The notes: a model not told the origin generated them from the sequence alone. A DNA stretch of 64,000 bases from an uncultured Flavobacterium sp. (GCF_951805225.1 NZ_OX638201.1:3596001-3660000), one strand, 5' to 3'. Shown: positions 31,594 through 41,903, numbered from the stretch's first letter. Numbers and translations: made by a program.

Positions 31594-33156
31594 CTATTTT
31601 ATCCAACGCGGATCTCCAATTCCATTATCTTTTAGAGTTTGGTTGCCTACTTTAAAATTATCATTTGCAGGATCTTCGAATTGAGGATTTGCAGTTGTTC
31701 CTGAAGCATCAGGTTTATTATTTGTAATTGCAGCATCAATAAAACTCGGTGCCTGATAATAGTAGTTTTTACTAAATATCGGTAAATCGGTACCAGCTTG
31801 ATTGGTGTAAATTGCTGTCGTTGATGCAATCAAAGTGTTTTTTACTATTGACTTATTTGATGCAAAACGAAGATATAAGATTCTTTTTAGCGCGACAGTA
31901 TTTGACACATTATACAAAGTACAACTATCAATTAACACATTTGTTGTCAAACCGGTTCCAGAGAAACCTTTAGGAGAAGCCACAGCATCAACACGAACAA
32001 AATCACGCCCGATCGAGCAAGAATTAAAAGTACTGTTTTTCAAAACTATACTTGCGATGTACGTATTTCTAAAGTCGATAAAATCTGCTTGCGCATTTGT
32101 ATTTACATTTTTAACAATACTGTTATCCACGGTAAATGATGTTACTTTTGATGTAGCTGCATTTCCATATACTAAGGCTCTCAAATAATCGCGAATATTG
32201 CAACCGCTTATTAAAATGTCACCATAAACTGTATTAGCATCAGATACTGTAATAAAATTACTGTCTCCAACTGTTGATCCTTCTAAATCTAAATCTATTA
32301 ATGAAAGATTAGAAACGCCTGTATTTATTGTAAACTTAACATGCAATTTTGGTTTATCTCCAGTGCGAAGTCCTCTTATTGTTATCGTTTTATTCAAATC
32401 TATATCTCCTTTATATACGGTATAATCTCCCGGCATTAATACCAATATTGAATTGTCGGGAGCCGCAGCAATCACAGCGTTCAAATCATCAGTTTCTTTT
32501 ACTAAAATTCCCGTTCCAATGTCAATTCCGGTTTTAAATGTTCTAACACCTCTTGTTTTAGTTCCGTTTACTAAAGTAGCTGTATAAGCTGTTTCGCCAG
32601 TTAATCCCGTTACAATTGCAACTCCCGCTGTTTTTTCTGCTGCTGTAATTGTGTGTGTAATATTTCCTGGAGCAACCGTAATTTGCGTTACAGTACTATT
32701 TGGAGTCCATCTTAAAGTAACTTTTGTAGCATCAATATCAGCATCTGCAATAGGTAATAATATTTGTTCTGTTAAAGTTTTTGCCGTAACAACTGACCAT
32801 TTAGAATCTGCTAATCCTTTTGCGCTTACTCCTTTTACTCGTATTGAATATACGGTTTCTCCTTCTAAAGGAACCGTTATTGGAAGTTCTGCAGGTGCAA
32901 CTTTAAGTGTTTTGTAAATCGTTTTAAAATCAGCATCGTCTGCACTAAATTCTACTGTATAATAATCTACATCGTCTTTTACGGTCCAGTTTAATTCTAC
33001 CGAAGTTTGATTTCTAACGATAGCTTTAAGTTCTATTGGAGAAAATACTCTGTTTGCTCCTATATCTTCTAATACTGCTTCATTGTAACTTTCGCAACCG
33101 GCAACTATCAATAAAAACATAGCCAGCAACCCTTTCAATATATATTTTGCTTTCAT
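31594..33156 (-). CDS. Surface lipoprotein with FnIII-type and beta-helix domains (PUL component)
   Basis: 520 residues. The signal peptide ends at lipobox LIVAGC (Cys ~21). Two fibronectin III-like domains (~40-135, ~135-210; SVELNWTVKDDVDYYTVEFS) are followed by a right-handed beta helix (~220-500; TITIRGLRTGDKPKLHVKF, LILIDLDLEGSTV-like strands, NSIVKNVNTNAQADFIDF). This matches DUF4957/DUF5123-type proteins of Bacteroidota carbohydrate loci, where they sit beside SusCD and often pectin enzymes. It is the third gene of the SusC-SusD operon and probably binds the target glycan at the surface. No catalytic residues are claimed. Confidence 0.75.
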   Translation of the reverse strand: MKAKYILKGLLAMFLLIVAGCESYNEAVLEDIGANRVFSPIELKAIVRNQTSVELNWTVKDDVDYYTVEFSADDADFKTIYKTLKVAPAELPITVPLEGETVYSIRVKGVSAKGLADSKWSVVTAKTLTEQILLPIADADIDATKVTLRWTPNSTVTQITVAPGNITHTITAAEKTAGVAIVTGLTGETAYTATLVNGTKTRGVRTFKTGIDIGTGILVKETDDLNAVIAAAPDNSILVLMPGDYTVYKGDIDLNKTITIRGLRTGDKPKLHVKFTINTGVSNLSLIDLDLEGSTVGDSNFITVSDANTVYGDILISGCNIRDYLRALVYGNAATSKVTSFTVDNSIVKNVNTNAQADFIDFRNTYIASIVLKNSTFNSCSIGRDFVRVDAVASPKGFSGTGLTTNVLIDSCTLYNVSNTVALKRILYLRFASNKSIVKNTLIASTTAIYTNQAGTDLPIFSKNYYYQAPSFIDAAITNNKPDASGTTANPQFEDPANDNFKVGNQTLKDNGIGDPRWIK

Positions 33157-33188
33157 AATTATAAACTATAATTTATTTTTTAATTGTA

Positions 33189-34982
33189 TTAGTTACCAAA
33201 AACCCAGTCGTTTGCTAATTGACCATTGCTTGCATCGATAAACGTTTGCCAAATTGGCCAGAATTGTCTTTTATCCGGATTTACTCCGGCTTTGTACAAT
33301 GTGGTTATTTTAGCATCTTCTAATTTATCCCAGCTTTTCGAAATATATCCTGCCGGAGCTTGTGTTTCGCCTCTGTTTAATCCATAAATATCCAGGGTAA
33401 TCTGATCGTCTTTATATTTGTAATATAATGTCGAAGGAACATCCTGATATTTTCCGGTACGCGCTTTAAGATTCGCCATTTTTTCTTTGGCTTCGTCTAG
33501 TTTTTCTTTAAGCAAATTCCAACGCATTAGAGCAAACTTACGCTCCATTTCTCCTGTAAATTCATATTTATTTTCATCAACAATAGCGTTCATCATTGCA
33601 GTTTTACTTGTCAATGCGTCTACATAAGCATCTACTTGCACGGCATGATTTGCTGAAGCAAAAGCTCTACGGCGAATTTCTTTCAAATAAACTGCAGCAG
33701 ATCCCGGACCTTCTAATTCATTAGCAGCTTCGGCAGCAATTAAAAGTACTTCGGCATAACGCATGTAGATTTTATTTACACCATCGTCATTTGGTGCAGT
33801 AACGATTCGGTTCATCCATTCAAAACGATATTTACCAAAATACCAAGTTTGTAAATCTGTAAGTTCTTGTTTTGATTTACCATTTACTGCAGCTCCCCAT
33901 TTATAAGGAACACAAGTAACATCTCTACGAGTATCAGTTTTATCATAGTCATAAAAAACAAATGGCAATGGTCCGTTTACACCGCCTTTGTTTGCGCCCA
34001 TTTGTTGAAATTGATCCATCGCATCATGTCTCACAGCAAAAGTAAATAGCACTCTGCCTCGTGTAGCCGCGAAAGGAATTTCCCAAAGAGATTCTCCTCC
34101 GGCTGCTAAATTTTCCTGATTGTATTTTCTCCACAAACCTTCAAAAGTTGGTTCTAAATGTGCAGAACCACTCGCAATAACGGAACGACATTCCGCCAAT
34201 GCCAACTTATACATATTAGCTACCGAAAGTTCCGAATCTGTACTTCTTCTAACTCCATCAGAATATTGCTGATATCCGCTTGCCATCATAGCCAAACGAG
34301 CTCTAAAACTTTTTACAAAAGCTTTATTTATGCGTTCTGTACTAGTGGTTGCAGATGATTCATTTGGCCACGCTACAAGTGTTGATGCTTCGCCCAAATC
34401 AGCAATTAATTGTTTGTAAATTACATCACGGCTTGTTTTAGGAATATAAATGGTTGCCGTCGCAACTGGCTCAAAACGCGCAGGAACATCTCCCCAATTT
34501 CTAACCAAATCAGCATAATAAATAGCACGTAACGTTAATGCTTCTCCTAATAAATGCCCTAATTGATTGTCTGACTTCGGATTACCGTACATACGCAAAC
34601 CTCTAATACATAAATTAGCACGCTCAATTCCTTCGTACATCATTGCCCATGCATTTTTTGGCGAGTTCATTTCTGTATTATCAGCTTTAGCATCATAAAC
34701 AACCAAATCTGATTTGGCGTTATCACTCGAAGATGCCAAAAGCCATTCGCTATCTGTATTTAATCCTTGGTATGTCAAAAGCCTTCCTCTATAAGATTGT
34801 TCTTCTCCAAAAGATACTTTTATTCCATCAACGGCTCCTTGTGCCAACTCTGCATTAGAAAAAATAAGTTCATCTCCTAATGTTGATTGTGCAGGAGTAT
34901 CAAAGAAGTCATCAGCAAAATCCTGACACGAAGTCAATAAACCTGAGATAATCAATCCTGCTATTATTACTTTATATTTCAT
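33189..34982 (-). CDS. susD: SusD/RagB family nutrient-uptake lipoprotein
   Basis: 597 residues. Signal peptide with lipobox LLTSCQ; helical TPR-type body with the family motifs (AEALTLRAIYYADLVRNWGD, YAEVLLIAAEAANEL, ERKFALMRWNLL) and the SusD C-terminal FWPIWQTFID segment. SusD caps the SusC barrel and binds oligosaccharide for import. It follows susC by 17 bp. Confidence 0.93.
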   Translation of the reverse strand: MKYKVIIAGLIISGLLTSCQDFADDFFDTPAQSTLGDELIFSNAELAQGAVDGIKVSFGEEQSYRGRLLTYQGLNTDSEWLLASSSDNAKSDLVVYDAKADNTEMNSPKNAWAMMYEGIERANLCIRGLRMYGNPKSDNQLGHLLGEALTLRAIYYADLVRNWGDVPARFEPVATATIYIPKTSRDVIYKQLIADLGEASTLVAWPNESSATTSTERINKAFVKSFRARLAMMASGYQQYSDGVRRSTDSELSVANMYKLALAECRSVIASGSAHLEPTFEGLWRKYNQENLAAGGESLWEIPFAATRGRVLFTFAVRHDAMDQFQQMGANKGGVNGPLPFVFYDYDKTDTRRDVTCVPYKWGAAVNGKSKQELTDLQTWYFGKYRFEWMNRIVTAPNDDGVNKIYMRYAEVLLIAAEAANELEGPGSAAVYLKEIRRRAFASANHAVQVDAYVDALTSKTAMMNAIVDENKYEFTGEMERKFALMRWNLLKEKLDEAKEKMANLKARTGKYQDVPSTLYYKYKDDQITLDIYGLNRGETQAPAGYISKSWDKLEDAKITTLYKAGVNPDKRQFWPIWQTFIDASNGQLANDWVFGN

Positions 34983-34999
34983 TTTGATAGATTTTTAAA

Positions 35000-37900
35000 T
35001 TAGAAATTAAGGTTTAAACCAAAAACCAATTGTCTGCTACGTGGATATGCTGAATAATCAACTCCTGGCGTTAGCGGTGATTTTCTTTTTGTTGACACCT
35101 CAGGATCCGGACCAGAATAATTTGTAATTATAAAAACATTTGTTGCTGTAAAATAGAATCTCAACTTACTTACGCCCAATTTCGAGGTAAAAGATTCGGG
35201 TGTAGTATATCCTAAAGTCAAAGTATTTAATCTAAAGAAAGAACCATCTTCTACCGCCCAATCTGTAAACATAAATTTTTGCATATAAGGCGACCACATT
35301 GTTGTATTAGCATTTAGAGCTGCTAATTCTGTAGGATCTGTCACTAATTGCCCTGACTCAGGATTTAAATTTGTCCATCTTTTGCCTTCAGCCATTTCAG
35401 AACTTAAGTTCTTGTATTGTCCGTTTCTGTTTGCTGTAGAAAATTCTGCTTTGTTTGCATTATAGATATCATTTCCGATAGTCCAGTTGAAAGCAGCCGA
35501 AAGATCAAAACCATAAGCATTTGCATTAATAATTAAACCTCCAGTACTTTTAGGATTAGCATTACCAATGATCGTTTGATCTGATGCGGTAATTTTATTA
35601 TCAGCAGAACCATCTGTGTTTTTTAACTTCATCATTCCCGGTTGAACAGCGCTTCCAATAACAGAAGTCGCATCTGCAATACCAGCTTTTAAGACATACT
35701 TTCCTCCAACATAATTAAAATCAGAAACTTCATATCGTCCATCACTTTTATAACCGTACATTAATCCCATTGGAGAACCTGCATTTACTGCATAATCATT
35801 ACCAATATCGGTCGATGCCCAGTTTGTATTTACTCCAAAATTATCCATTACGCCAAGCGAATTGATTTTGTTTTTGTTGATACCAACATTCACAGAAAAA
35901 TTCAAACCATAATTTTTATTTTCAATTGCAATAAAATTCAAAGTAGCTTCAAAACCTGTATTTTGTGTTTCTCCCATATTTCGATACTGAGTTTTGTAAC
36001 CTGTACCTCCTACCGGAAATTCTATTAATAAATCATGCGTTACGTTTTTATACAAATCAACAGTTCCGTTTAAACGATTTTTGAAAAATCCAAAATCAAG
36101 ACCTACGTTTTGTGTCACAGTTGTTTCCCATTTTAAATTCGGGTTTGCCAAAACGCTCGATGGCGACCAGTAACTATCAAATCCATTGATAAAAGAGTTT
36201 GTGTTTGACATATAACTCTGAACCGTTTGTCCAACCGGAATATTATTATTACCTGCTTCACCATAACTTAGTCTTAACTTAAGAAGATTTAACCATGAAG
36301 CATTTTTCAGGAAGTTTTCTTCAGAAATCTTCCATGCTGCAGCTGCCGCAGGAAAATATCCCCAACGATTATTGCCTAAAAATCTGCTTGAACCATCTGC
36401 ACGAAAAGAAGCGGTTAATAAATAACGGTCTTTAAAATCATAATTTACACGACCAAAAAAAGACAATAATTTATCATCCGGACTATAAAAATTATCTACT
36501 GAAAACGGTGTTCCCTGAGTCGTTAATTTCTTGGCATCATCCAAATCAAAGAATTTTGGATAATTCAGCATTGTTGTCGTTTCAACATTTGAAGTAGTAG
36601 TTATCATCTCTTCTCCCAAAAGTGCTGTCAAATGATGATTTTGTCCTAAAATATTTTTAAAATCATAATTTAATGTATTCGCATTTCTAAAACGTACATC
36701 TTTACGATCGGCCATTACCATTCCCGGTTTTCCTGCTCCAATTTTGGCAGTGCTCGAAAAATAAGTAGAAGATCCATAGAAACGATAATCGGAATAATTA
36801 TAATTATCTAATCCTAAATCACTTTGAAATTTTAGATTTTCAATTAGCTTCCATCCAAAACTTCCTAGCAAATTATAATTCTTCTTGGTCTGTTGACGTT
36901 CATTATCTGATATTGCCAAAAATGGATTTACTAAATAACTATTAACACTTTGATCATCATTATCCGTAGTTAATCCCGGCATTGGAATTGGAGAATATCC
37001 AACACTATGACGCAAACGACTATCAAGCGATGAAACTTCATTTTGTTCATTAGCGCCTCCTCCATTTACTTCTATATCAGAATAACGAACTGTAAAAGCA
37101 AGATCAACTTTATCACTTGCCTTATTTTTTAATGCCAAAGACAAGTTATTTCTTTTAAAATCTGAACCAACCATAATGGCTTTTTCATCATAATAAGCAT
37201 AATTAAAATTGTAACTAAGCTTTTCATTTCCTCCGCGAATTCCTAAATCACGGCTATTTACTTCGCCACGACGACCATAAATTTGCTTTTGCCAGTTTGT
37301 TCCTTTTACGCCATTATATAAATCACGGTCTTGCCAGTTGCCAAAATACTTGGTATAAGAATTCGGATTACTTAAAATAGTTTTATCAGTTTGATCTAGT
37401 AAAGCATATTCATATTGCCATTTTACAAAATCATCAACAGGAAGTACATCAATATCTTTAGCCATTGTTTTCATTCCGTAAAACATATTGAAACTAACAG
37501 CCATTTTTCCGTCCTTACCTGTTTTAGTCGTAATAATAATAACTCCGTTTGCTCCTCTCGATCCATAAATTGCAGTCGAAGAAGCATCTTTTAATACCGT
37601 CATCGATTCAATATTAGAAGCCGCAATATCGCTCATACTATTTACCGGAAAACCATCAACAATAATCAAAGGTGAAGCATCTTGTGTTAACGATCCGCCG
37701 CCACGAACTCTAATCTTAATATCTGCATCCGGAGAACCTTCGGTTGAGGTAACCTGAACTCCTGCAATTCTTCCTGTTAAAGCTTCGGCAACATTCGAAA
37801 CGGGAACTTTCTTTAAATCATTTCCGGAAATTGAAGCAACAGCTCCAGTTAAATCTGATTTTTTTACCGTTCCATAACCCACAACAACCACTTCATTTAA

Positions 37901-38233
37901 CGCATTTGAATCTTCGGTTAAACTAATATCCAATTTACTTTTGCCTGCAACAGCTATTTCTTTTGTTTTAAATCCGATAAATGAAAAAACTATTGTCGCT
38001 TTAGGATTCGTAAGCTTTATTTTATAATGTCCGTCAAAATCAGTCGAAGCACTATTCTTAGTTCCTTTCTCAACTATATTAACACCCGGTAAAGTCAATC
38101 CGGCAGCATCTTTAACAGTGCCTTCGAGTGTTATATTTTGTGCGCTGATACGATTGCTCGTCAGCAAACACAATAAGAAAACAACTGCAAAAGAACAATT
38201 CGCTCCTTTTTTAAATAAATCTCTAAAATTCAT
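35000..38233 (-). CDS. susC: SusC/RagA TonB-dependent outer-membrane transporter
   Basis: 1077 residues. Signal peptide, N-terminal carboxypeptidase-regulatory-like domain (~36-110, VKDAAGLTLPGVNIVEKGTK), TonB-box-like NEVVVVGYG (~115), plug domain (IRVRGGGSLTQDASPLIIVDG; SSTAIYGSRGANGVIIITTK) and a large beta-barrel ending NFNF-like (LVFGLNLNF). It imports oligosaccharides with its SusD partner. No glycoside hydrolase or lyase is adjacent, so the substrate cannot be named; beta-helix lipoproteins of this type recall pectin loci. Confidence 0.95.
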   Translation of the reverse strand: MNFRDLFKKGANCSFAVVFLLCLLTSNRISAQNITLEGTVKDAAGLTLPGVNIVEKGTKNSASTDFDGHYKIKLTNPKATIVFSFIGFKTKEIAVAGKSKLDISLTEDSNALNEVVVVGYGTVKKSDLTGAVASISGNDLKKVPVSNVAEALTGRIAGVQVTSTEGSPDADIKIRVRGGGSLTQDASPLIIVDGFPVNSMSDIAASNIESMTVLKDASSTAIYGSRGANGVIIITTKTGKDGKMAVSFNMFYGMKTMAKDIDVLPVDDFVKWQYEYALLDQTDKTILSNPNSYTKYFGNWQDRDLYNGVKGTNWQKQIYGRRGEVNSRDLGIRGGNEKLSYNFNYAYYDEKAIMVGSDFKRNNLSLALKNKASDKVDLAFTVRYSDIEVNGGGANEQNEVSSLDSRLRHSVGYSPIPMPGLTTDNDDQSVNSYLVNPFLAISDNERQQTKKNYNLLGSFGWKLIENLKFQSDLGLDNYNYSDYRFYGSSTYFSSTAKIGAGKPGMVMADRKDVRFRNANTLNYDFKNILGQNHHLTALLGEEMITTTSNVETTTMLNYPKFFDLDDAKKLTTQGTPFSVDNFYSPDDKLLSFFGRVNYDFKDRYLLTASFRADGSSRFLGNNRWGYFPAAAAAWKISEENFLKNASWLNLLKLRLSYGEAGNNNIPVGQTVQSYMSNTNSFINGFDSYWSPSSVLANPNLKWETTVTQNVGLDFGFFKNRLNGTVDLYKNVTHDLLIEFPVGGTGYKTQYRNMGETQNTGFEATLNFIAIENKNYGLNFSVNVGINKNKINSLGVMDNFGVNTNWASTDIGNDYAVNAGSPMGLMYGYKSDGRYEVSDFNYVGGKYVLKAGIADATSVIGSAVQPGMMKLKNTDGSADNKITASDQTIIGNANPKSTGGLIINANAYGFDLSAAFNWTIGNDIYNANKAEFSTANRNGQYKNLSSEMAEGKRWTNLNPESGQLVTDPTELAALNANTTMWSPYMQKFMFTDWAVEDGSFFRLNTLTLGYTTPESFTSKLGVSKLRFYFTATNVFIITNYSGPDPEVSTKRKSPLTPGVDYSAYPRSRQLVFGLNLNF

Positions 38234-38400
38234 AGTTAATTGTTTAAATTATTAATTGGTTTTTTAGTTTAGCGCTTCGATTTCGTCTATTCTTACTAGT
38301 TTTTCTATTCAGAATAAAACTTTGTCTATCTTACAATTTCGGAGTATTTCCCTTATTTTTCGGGCTTTTCCGATTTTCAACTATAACGTTTGAAATAATA

Positions 38401-38422
38401 TGTAATCGATTACACAAACATA
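38401..38422 (-). promoter_or_regulatory. susC promoter with cre-like operator
   Basis: On the minus strand TATGTTTG (plus 38415-38422) matches the Bacteroidota -7 box. The perfect palindrome TGTAATCGATTACA (38401-38414) follows immediately, over the expected start point, and matches the LacI/CcpA-type cre consensus TGTAANCGNTTACA. A repressor of LacI type would block initiation. The regulator is not in the window. Confidence 0.6.
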
Positions 38423-38588
38423 GATATTTTTTTTATATAAAAAATTAATTTTCCTAAAAAATTCCTAAATAAAATTATATATCAAAAATAAAGAAGGTTT
38501 TTTCTATGACATATGTAATTTATAAGACCAATAAATAGTAAATATATTATTGTAGAATTTACACTTACTTTAGCTTTTTCATAAAAAA

Positions 38589-38598
38589 TAATCGATTA
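38589..38598. promoter_or_regulatory. Second TAATCGATTA palindrome
   Basis: The same 10-bp palindromic core as the susC operator, about 190 bp upstream of it, within ATAATCGATTACAT. It could serve as an auxiliary operator for looping. Confidence 0.4.
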
Positions 38599-38748
38599 CA
38601 TATTTGAATATTGCAAAATTATTAATTGTAAGAAACATGCATAATGAATTAAAAACCAAGAATTATTGTTAGAAGAAAAAACAACTTCTAAAGAGAGAAA
38701 CCGAAACATCAAACCAGATTAAAACCAATCACTATTAAGCACAAAAAA

Positions 38749-38776
38749 GCCCTTAAACCTTATTAGGCTTAAGGGC
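38749..38776. terminator. Hairpin GCCCTTAA/TTAAGGGC
   Basis: An inverted repeat with A-rich 5' and AT-rich 3' flank in the intergenic region. It probably ends transcription from one of the flanking genes. Confidence 0.55.
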
Positions 38777-38801
38777 AATTATTTATTATATGCAAAGGAT
38801 A

Positions 38802-38978
38802 TTTTGTTCCATCGGAACATCTCGTAGGTAAAAACAAATAATAGTTCGTTTTTCTTCGTTCCGTAGGAACGTTTGACCAACAATATAAATAATCATGTAA
38901 TTTACCAAACATCCCTACGGGATGATAAAAAATCGTGAACTTTTTTTCTACCGATGAAATGTTCCAATGGAACAAAAA
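38802..38978. repeat. Flavobacterial repeat island
   Basis: Outer arms (38802-38834 and 38942-38978) are inverted near-copies built on TTGTTCCATCGGAACAT and GTAGGT. Inside are CGTTCC-GTA-GGAACG (38857-38871) and CATCCC-TAC-GGGATG (38910-38924). A REP-like intergenic element without coding capacity. Confidence 0.65.
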
Positions 38979-39017
38979 CGAAATTGTTATTTCTGTTAAA
39001 GTCCTTCTTTTAAATCT

Positions 39018-40184
39018 TTACGCATTCTGTAGTTGTAAATTGCTTTTGTGTTTTTGCATTAAAGCAAAAGTAATAATCATACCGGTAATCGCCATTCCTA
39101 CTCCAATAAGATTTGGAGAAGCATAACTATAACCAGCCGCCAAAGGCAATCCGCCTAAAAAGGCACCTAAAGCATTCCCGATATTAAAACTTCCCTGAAG
39201 TGCTGCCGAAGCAATCATCTCAGCTCCTGTTGCAGTTTTAATCATTAACATTTGAATTGGTGCAATTACTGAAAAAGAAATAGCGCCCGTTAAAAAAGTT
39301 AAGAATAAAGAAATATATTGATTGTAAGAGAATAAGTAAACCAAAATTAAATCAATTGACATTACAAATAATAAAGCTAAAACCGTCGGTGCCGGAGAAA
39401 ATTTATCAGCAAGTTTACCGCCAGCAAAATTTCCAACAACCATTCCAAGTCCGGCAAGAATCAAGATATACGAAACATCTTCGGCATTAAACTTAGAAAC
39501 ATTGATCAATAAAGGCGCGATATAACTAATCCATGCAAATAATCCTGCAAACCCAATTGCAGTAATTCCGATAATTAACCAAGCTTCTGTTTTCTTAAAA
39601 AACAGCAATTGTGTTTTCATATTTACATTTCCGCTTTTCTCCAGATTTGGCATCCATAAAGAAATAAACAAAAACGTAAGCAAACCAACAATTGCAATAA
39701 GTATAAAAGTATAACGCCATATAAAATTATGACCAATATAAGTCCCAATTGGAACTCCTATCAAATTCGCCAACGTCAAACCTGAAAACATAATCGCGAT
39801 TGCCTGAGCTTCTTTGCCTTTGTCTGCCAAACGGCTTGCGACTACAGCTCCAACTCCAAAGAAGGCTCCGTGTGGTAATCCGGAAAGGAATCTGGATGCG
39901 AATAAAAAATTATAAGATGGTGCAATAATAGAAAGTGCATTAAAAACCGTTAACATTAAAGCTAATATTAAAAGCATTTTCTTTGGAGCTAAATTTCTTC
40001 CTAAGATTACTAATAAAGGAGCTCCAATAACAACGCCCAGCGCGTAAGCCGAAATTAAATATCCGGCAACCGGAATCGAAACTTTCATATCTGAGGCAAT
40101 ATCCGGTAACAAACCCATCATAACAAATTCGGTAATACCAATTGTTAATCCTCCTAATGAGAGTGCAATAAGACTTTTTTTCAT
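39018..40184 (-). CDS. MFS exporter (DHA1/AraJ-like)
   Basis: 388 residues with 12 predicted TM helices. The start SLGGLTIGITEFVMMGLLPD is the family's first helix. Motif A-like GGKLADKFSPAPTV lies in the middle loop, and LSGLPHGAFFGVGAVVASRL is typical of sugar-efflux/AraJ (YdhP, SotB) transporters. It probably exports small molecules or drugs. Divergently transcribed from an AraC-family regulator. Confidence 0.88.
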   Translation of the reverse strand: MKKSLIALSLGGLTIGITEFVMMGLLPDIASDMKVSIPVAGYLISAYALGVVIGAPLLVILGRNLAPKKMLLILALMLTVFNALSIIAPSYNFLFASRFLSGLPHGAFFGVGAVVASRLADKGKEAQAIAIMFSGLTLANLIGVPIGTYIGHNFIWRYTFILIAIVGLLTFLFISLWMPNLEKSGNVNMKTQLLFFKKTEAWLIIGITAIGFAGLFAWISYIAPLLINVSKFNAEDVSYILILAGLGMVVGNFAGGKLADKFSPAPTVLALLFVMSIDLILVYLFSYNQYISLFLTFLTGAISFSVIAPIQMLMIKTATGAEMIASAALQGSFNIGNALGAFLGGLPLAAGYSYASPNLIGVGMAITGMIITFALMQKHKSNLQLQNA

Positions 40185-40252
40185 TTGTTTTTACAAGAAA
40201 GGAATAGAATTTCTATGACGCAAAGTTAACGCTGTTAAACACAAAAAAAGTT

Positions 40253-40260
40253 GTACATTT
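40253..40260 (+). promoter_or_regulatory. -7 box of the AraC-family gene
   Basis: TACATTTG, 26 bp before the ATG at 40287, in the 102-bp divergent region. Confidence 0.5.
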
Positions 40261-40286
40261 GTGATATAAACTTGTAAATTTAAGTT

Positions 40287-41120
40287 ATGCCTATTTTAAA
40301 TCAATTCAAAACTCTTGTTATTGATGAGTTCGAAGATGAGAAATTTCATCTTCCGCCGCACACGCATACTTATTATGAAATTATTTATATCAAAAAAGGA
40401 AGCGGAGTTCATCACTTGAATAACAACTTATTACCATATAAAACTGGAGATCTCTTTGTGATTTCGCCAGAAGACGAGCATTATTTTGATATTAAAAAAA
40501 GTACTCGTTTCTTTTATATTAAGTTTACGGACAATTATTTTAATTCGAAACAGAATCTTACTTGCGACGAATTCTTAATTCATACTCCGGAAAGTTTCAT
40601 GCGTGATAAAACACTAAAAGAAACGGTTCTGAAATTAGACGATCCCTGCAAAACAATATTAAAGAATACGATCGAAAACATTGCCGCCTATAATTGCAAA
40701 ATCGATGTTTCGACTTCACCAATTGTATTTTATCAGATTCTTTCGATTTTTGGATTAATCAAAGAAACAATGCGTGGTCAAAATCTTGTTGTCAAAGGAA
40801 ATTCTATTGATAACGAACAAATCACTTCTTATATTCATCAGAACATTTACAATCCAAAATTAGTTCAGATTAAAGTAATTGCAAGTCATTTTAATATTGC
40901 CGAAACTTATTTTAGCGCTTATTTCAAGAGAACTTTCTCGATTAGTTATCGCGATTATATTCATAATTTAAGAACAACTTTAATCGAAAAACGAATTCAT
41001 AACAACCAATTACCAATTAAACAAATTGCTTATGAATTTGGCTTCACCGATGAAAGTCACTTATCAAACTATTTTAAAAAGCGAAAAAACATGAAGCCAA
41101 CAGATTTTAAGAAAACTTAA
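40287..41120 (+). CDS. AraC-family regulator (cupin plus HTH)
   Basis: 277 residues. An N-terminal cupin domain (HLPPHTHTYYEIIYIKKGSG; GDLFVISPEDEHYF) and C-terminal AraC HTH (~185-277; KVIASHFNIAETYFSAYFKR, IKQIAYEFGFTDESHLSNYF, KKRKNMKPTDF). Probably controls the divergent MFS exporter. Confidence 0.87.
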   Translation: MPILNQFKTLVIDEFEDEKFHLPPHTHTYYEIIYIKKGSGVHHLNNNLLPYKTGDLFVISPEDEHYFDIKKSTRFFYIKFTDNYFNSKQNLTCDEFLIHTPESFMRDKTLKETVLKLDDPCKTILKNTIENIAAYNCKIDVSTSPIVFYQILSIFGLIKETMRGQNLVVKGNSIDNEQITSYIHQNIYNPKLVQIKVIASHFNIAETYFSAYFKRTFSISYRDYIHNLRTTLIEKRIHNNQLPIKQIAYEFGFTDESHLSNYFKKRKNMKPTDFKKT

Positions 41121-41354
41121 AATTGGAAATTCGTTGCGCGTAATTTTTTTAACACATAGAAACATAGCTTTATATGCTCAAAAAAGGCGTTTCAGTTATT
41201 AGAAATACACAGAGTTAAGCTATGAGAAAGAAATGTTTTTCTCTTTAACCTTCTTTTGAACACACAAAATCTATGTTTCTATGTGTTTGAATAAAATCGT
41301 ACCCAATGTTTTATTTGAAATCTTAAATAAATAGCAACGCTTAAAAAAAATATC

Positions 41355-41362
41355 TAAATTTG
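41355..41362 (+). promoter_or_regulatory. -7 box upstream of the Cys/His-rich protein
   Basis: TAAATTTG, 20 bp before the TTG start at 41382. Confidence 0.5.
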
Positions 41363-41381
41363 TACTTGTAAAATAATTTCA

Positions 41382-41768
41382 TTGGCAAAAAAGCTCCACA
41401 TATTATTTCTTTTCATAACTCTTGGCTTCCTTTTGATGTCCAATTCTGGTTATGCTTGTGGAAATGCTTCTGAAAAAACTTCTTGCGAGAAAAAGACAAT
41501 TTCTAAAAAAGAAACCGCTGATTCTTGTGAAAAAGATTGTTGCAAAAAAAATCATGATTCTAAAAAAGATCAACATGGCTGCAACGGAAAATGCGATCAT
41601 TCTGGTTGTACAACTTCCAGTTTAGCCTTTATTTTGATAGCAACAAATGAATTTGAATTTGATACCAATCTATTCAATTTCTCTACTGAAAAAGCAACTC
41701 CTTATTATAAAAACATCAGTATTTCTGATGGTTTTACTTCTATTTGGCTTCCGCCAAAAATAAAATAA
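41382..41768 (+). CDS. Secreted Cys/His/Lys-rich protein, metal-binding candidate
   Basis: 128 residues from a TTG start (no ATG fits). The signal peptide (LFLFITLGFLLMSNSGYACG) is followed by many Cys/His/Lys in CEKKTISKKETADSCEKDCC, KKNHDSKKDQHGCNGKCDHS and a short beta C-terminus. It starts the copper/heavy-metal cluster. Cys-rich periplasmic proteins can sequester copper or silver; metal identity is not provable here. Confidence 0.6.
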   Translation: MAKKLHILFLFITLGFLLMSNSGYACGNASEKTSCEKKTISKKETADSCEKDCCKKNHDSKKDQHGCNGKCDHSGCTTSSLAFILIATNEFEFDTNLFNFSTEKATPYYKNISISDGFTSIWLPPKIK

Positions 41769-41903
41769 TTGTATTTCTGACAGCCCTAATTGGGTTTAGT
41801 TTAACCGCGAAGTTCGCAAAGATTTACGCTAAGCCCGCAAAAGAAAAATTAAAATTATTTAACTTAGAGGATAAATTCATATTCTCTATTAAAATCGTAT
41901 AAA

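Larger units (their letters stand above)
38234..39017. other. 784-bp gap upstream of susC
   Basis: It contains the susC promoter and operator region (38401-38422), a second TAATCGATTA half palindrome (38589-38598), a terminator hairpin (38749-38776) and a flavobacterial repeat island (38802-38978). No gene is visible. Confidence 0.6.

Noticed and set aside
32349..32917. Plus-strand ORFs in the PUL lipoprotein region
   Set aside because: They are antisense to a well-supported SusCD-operon gene and match no family.
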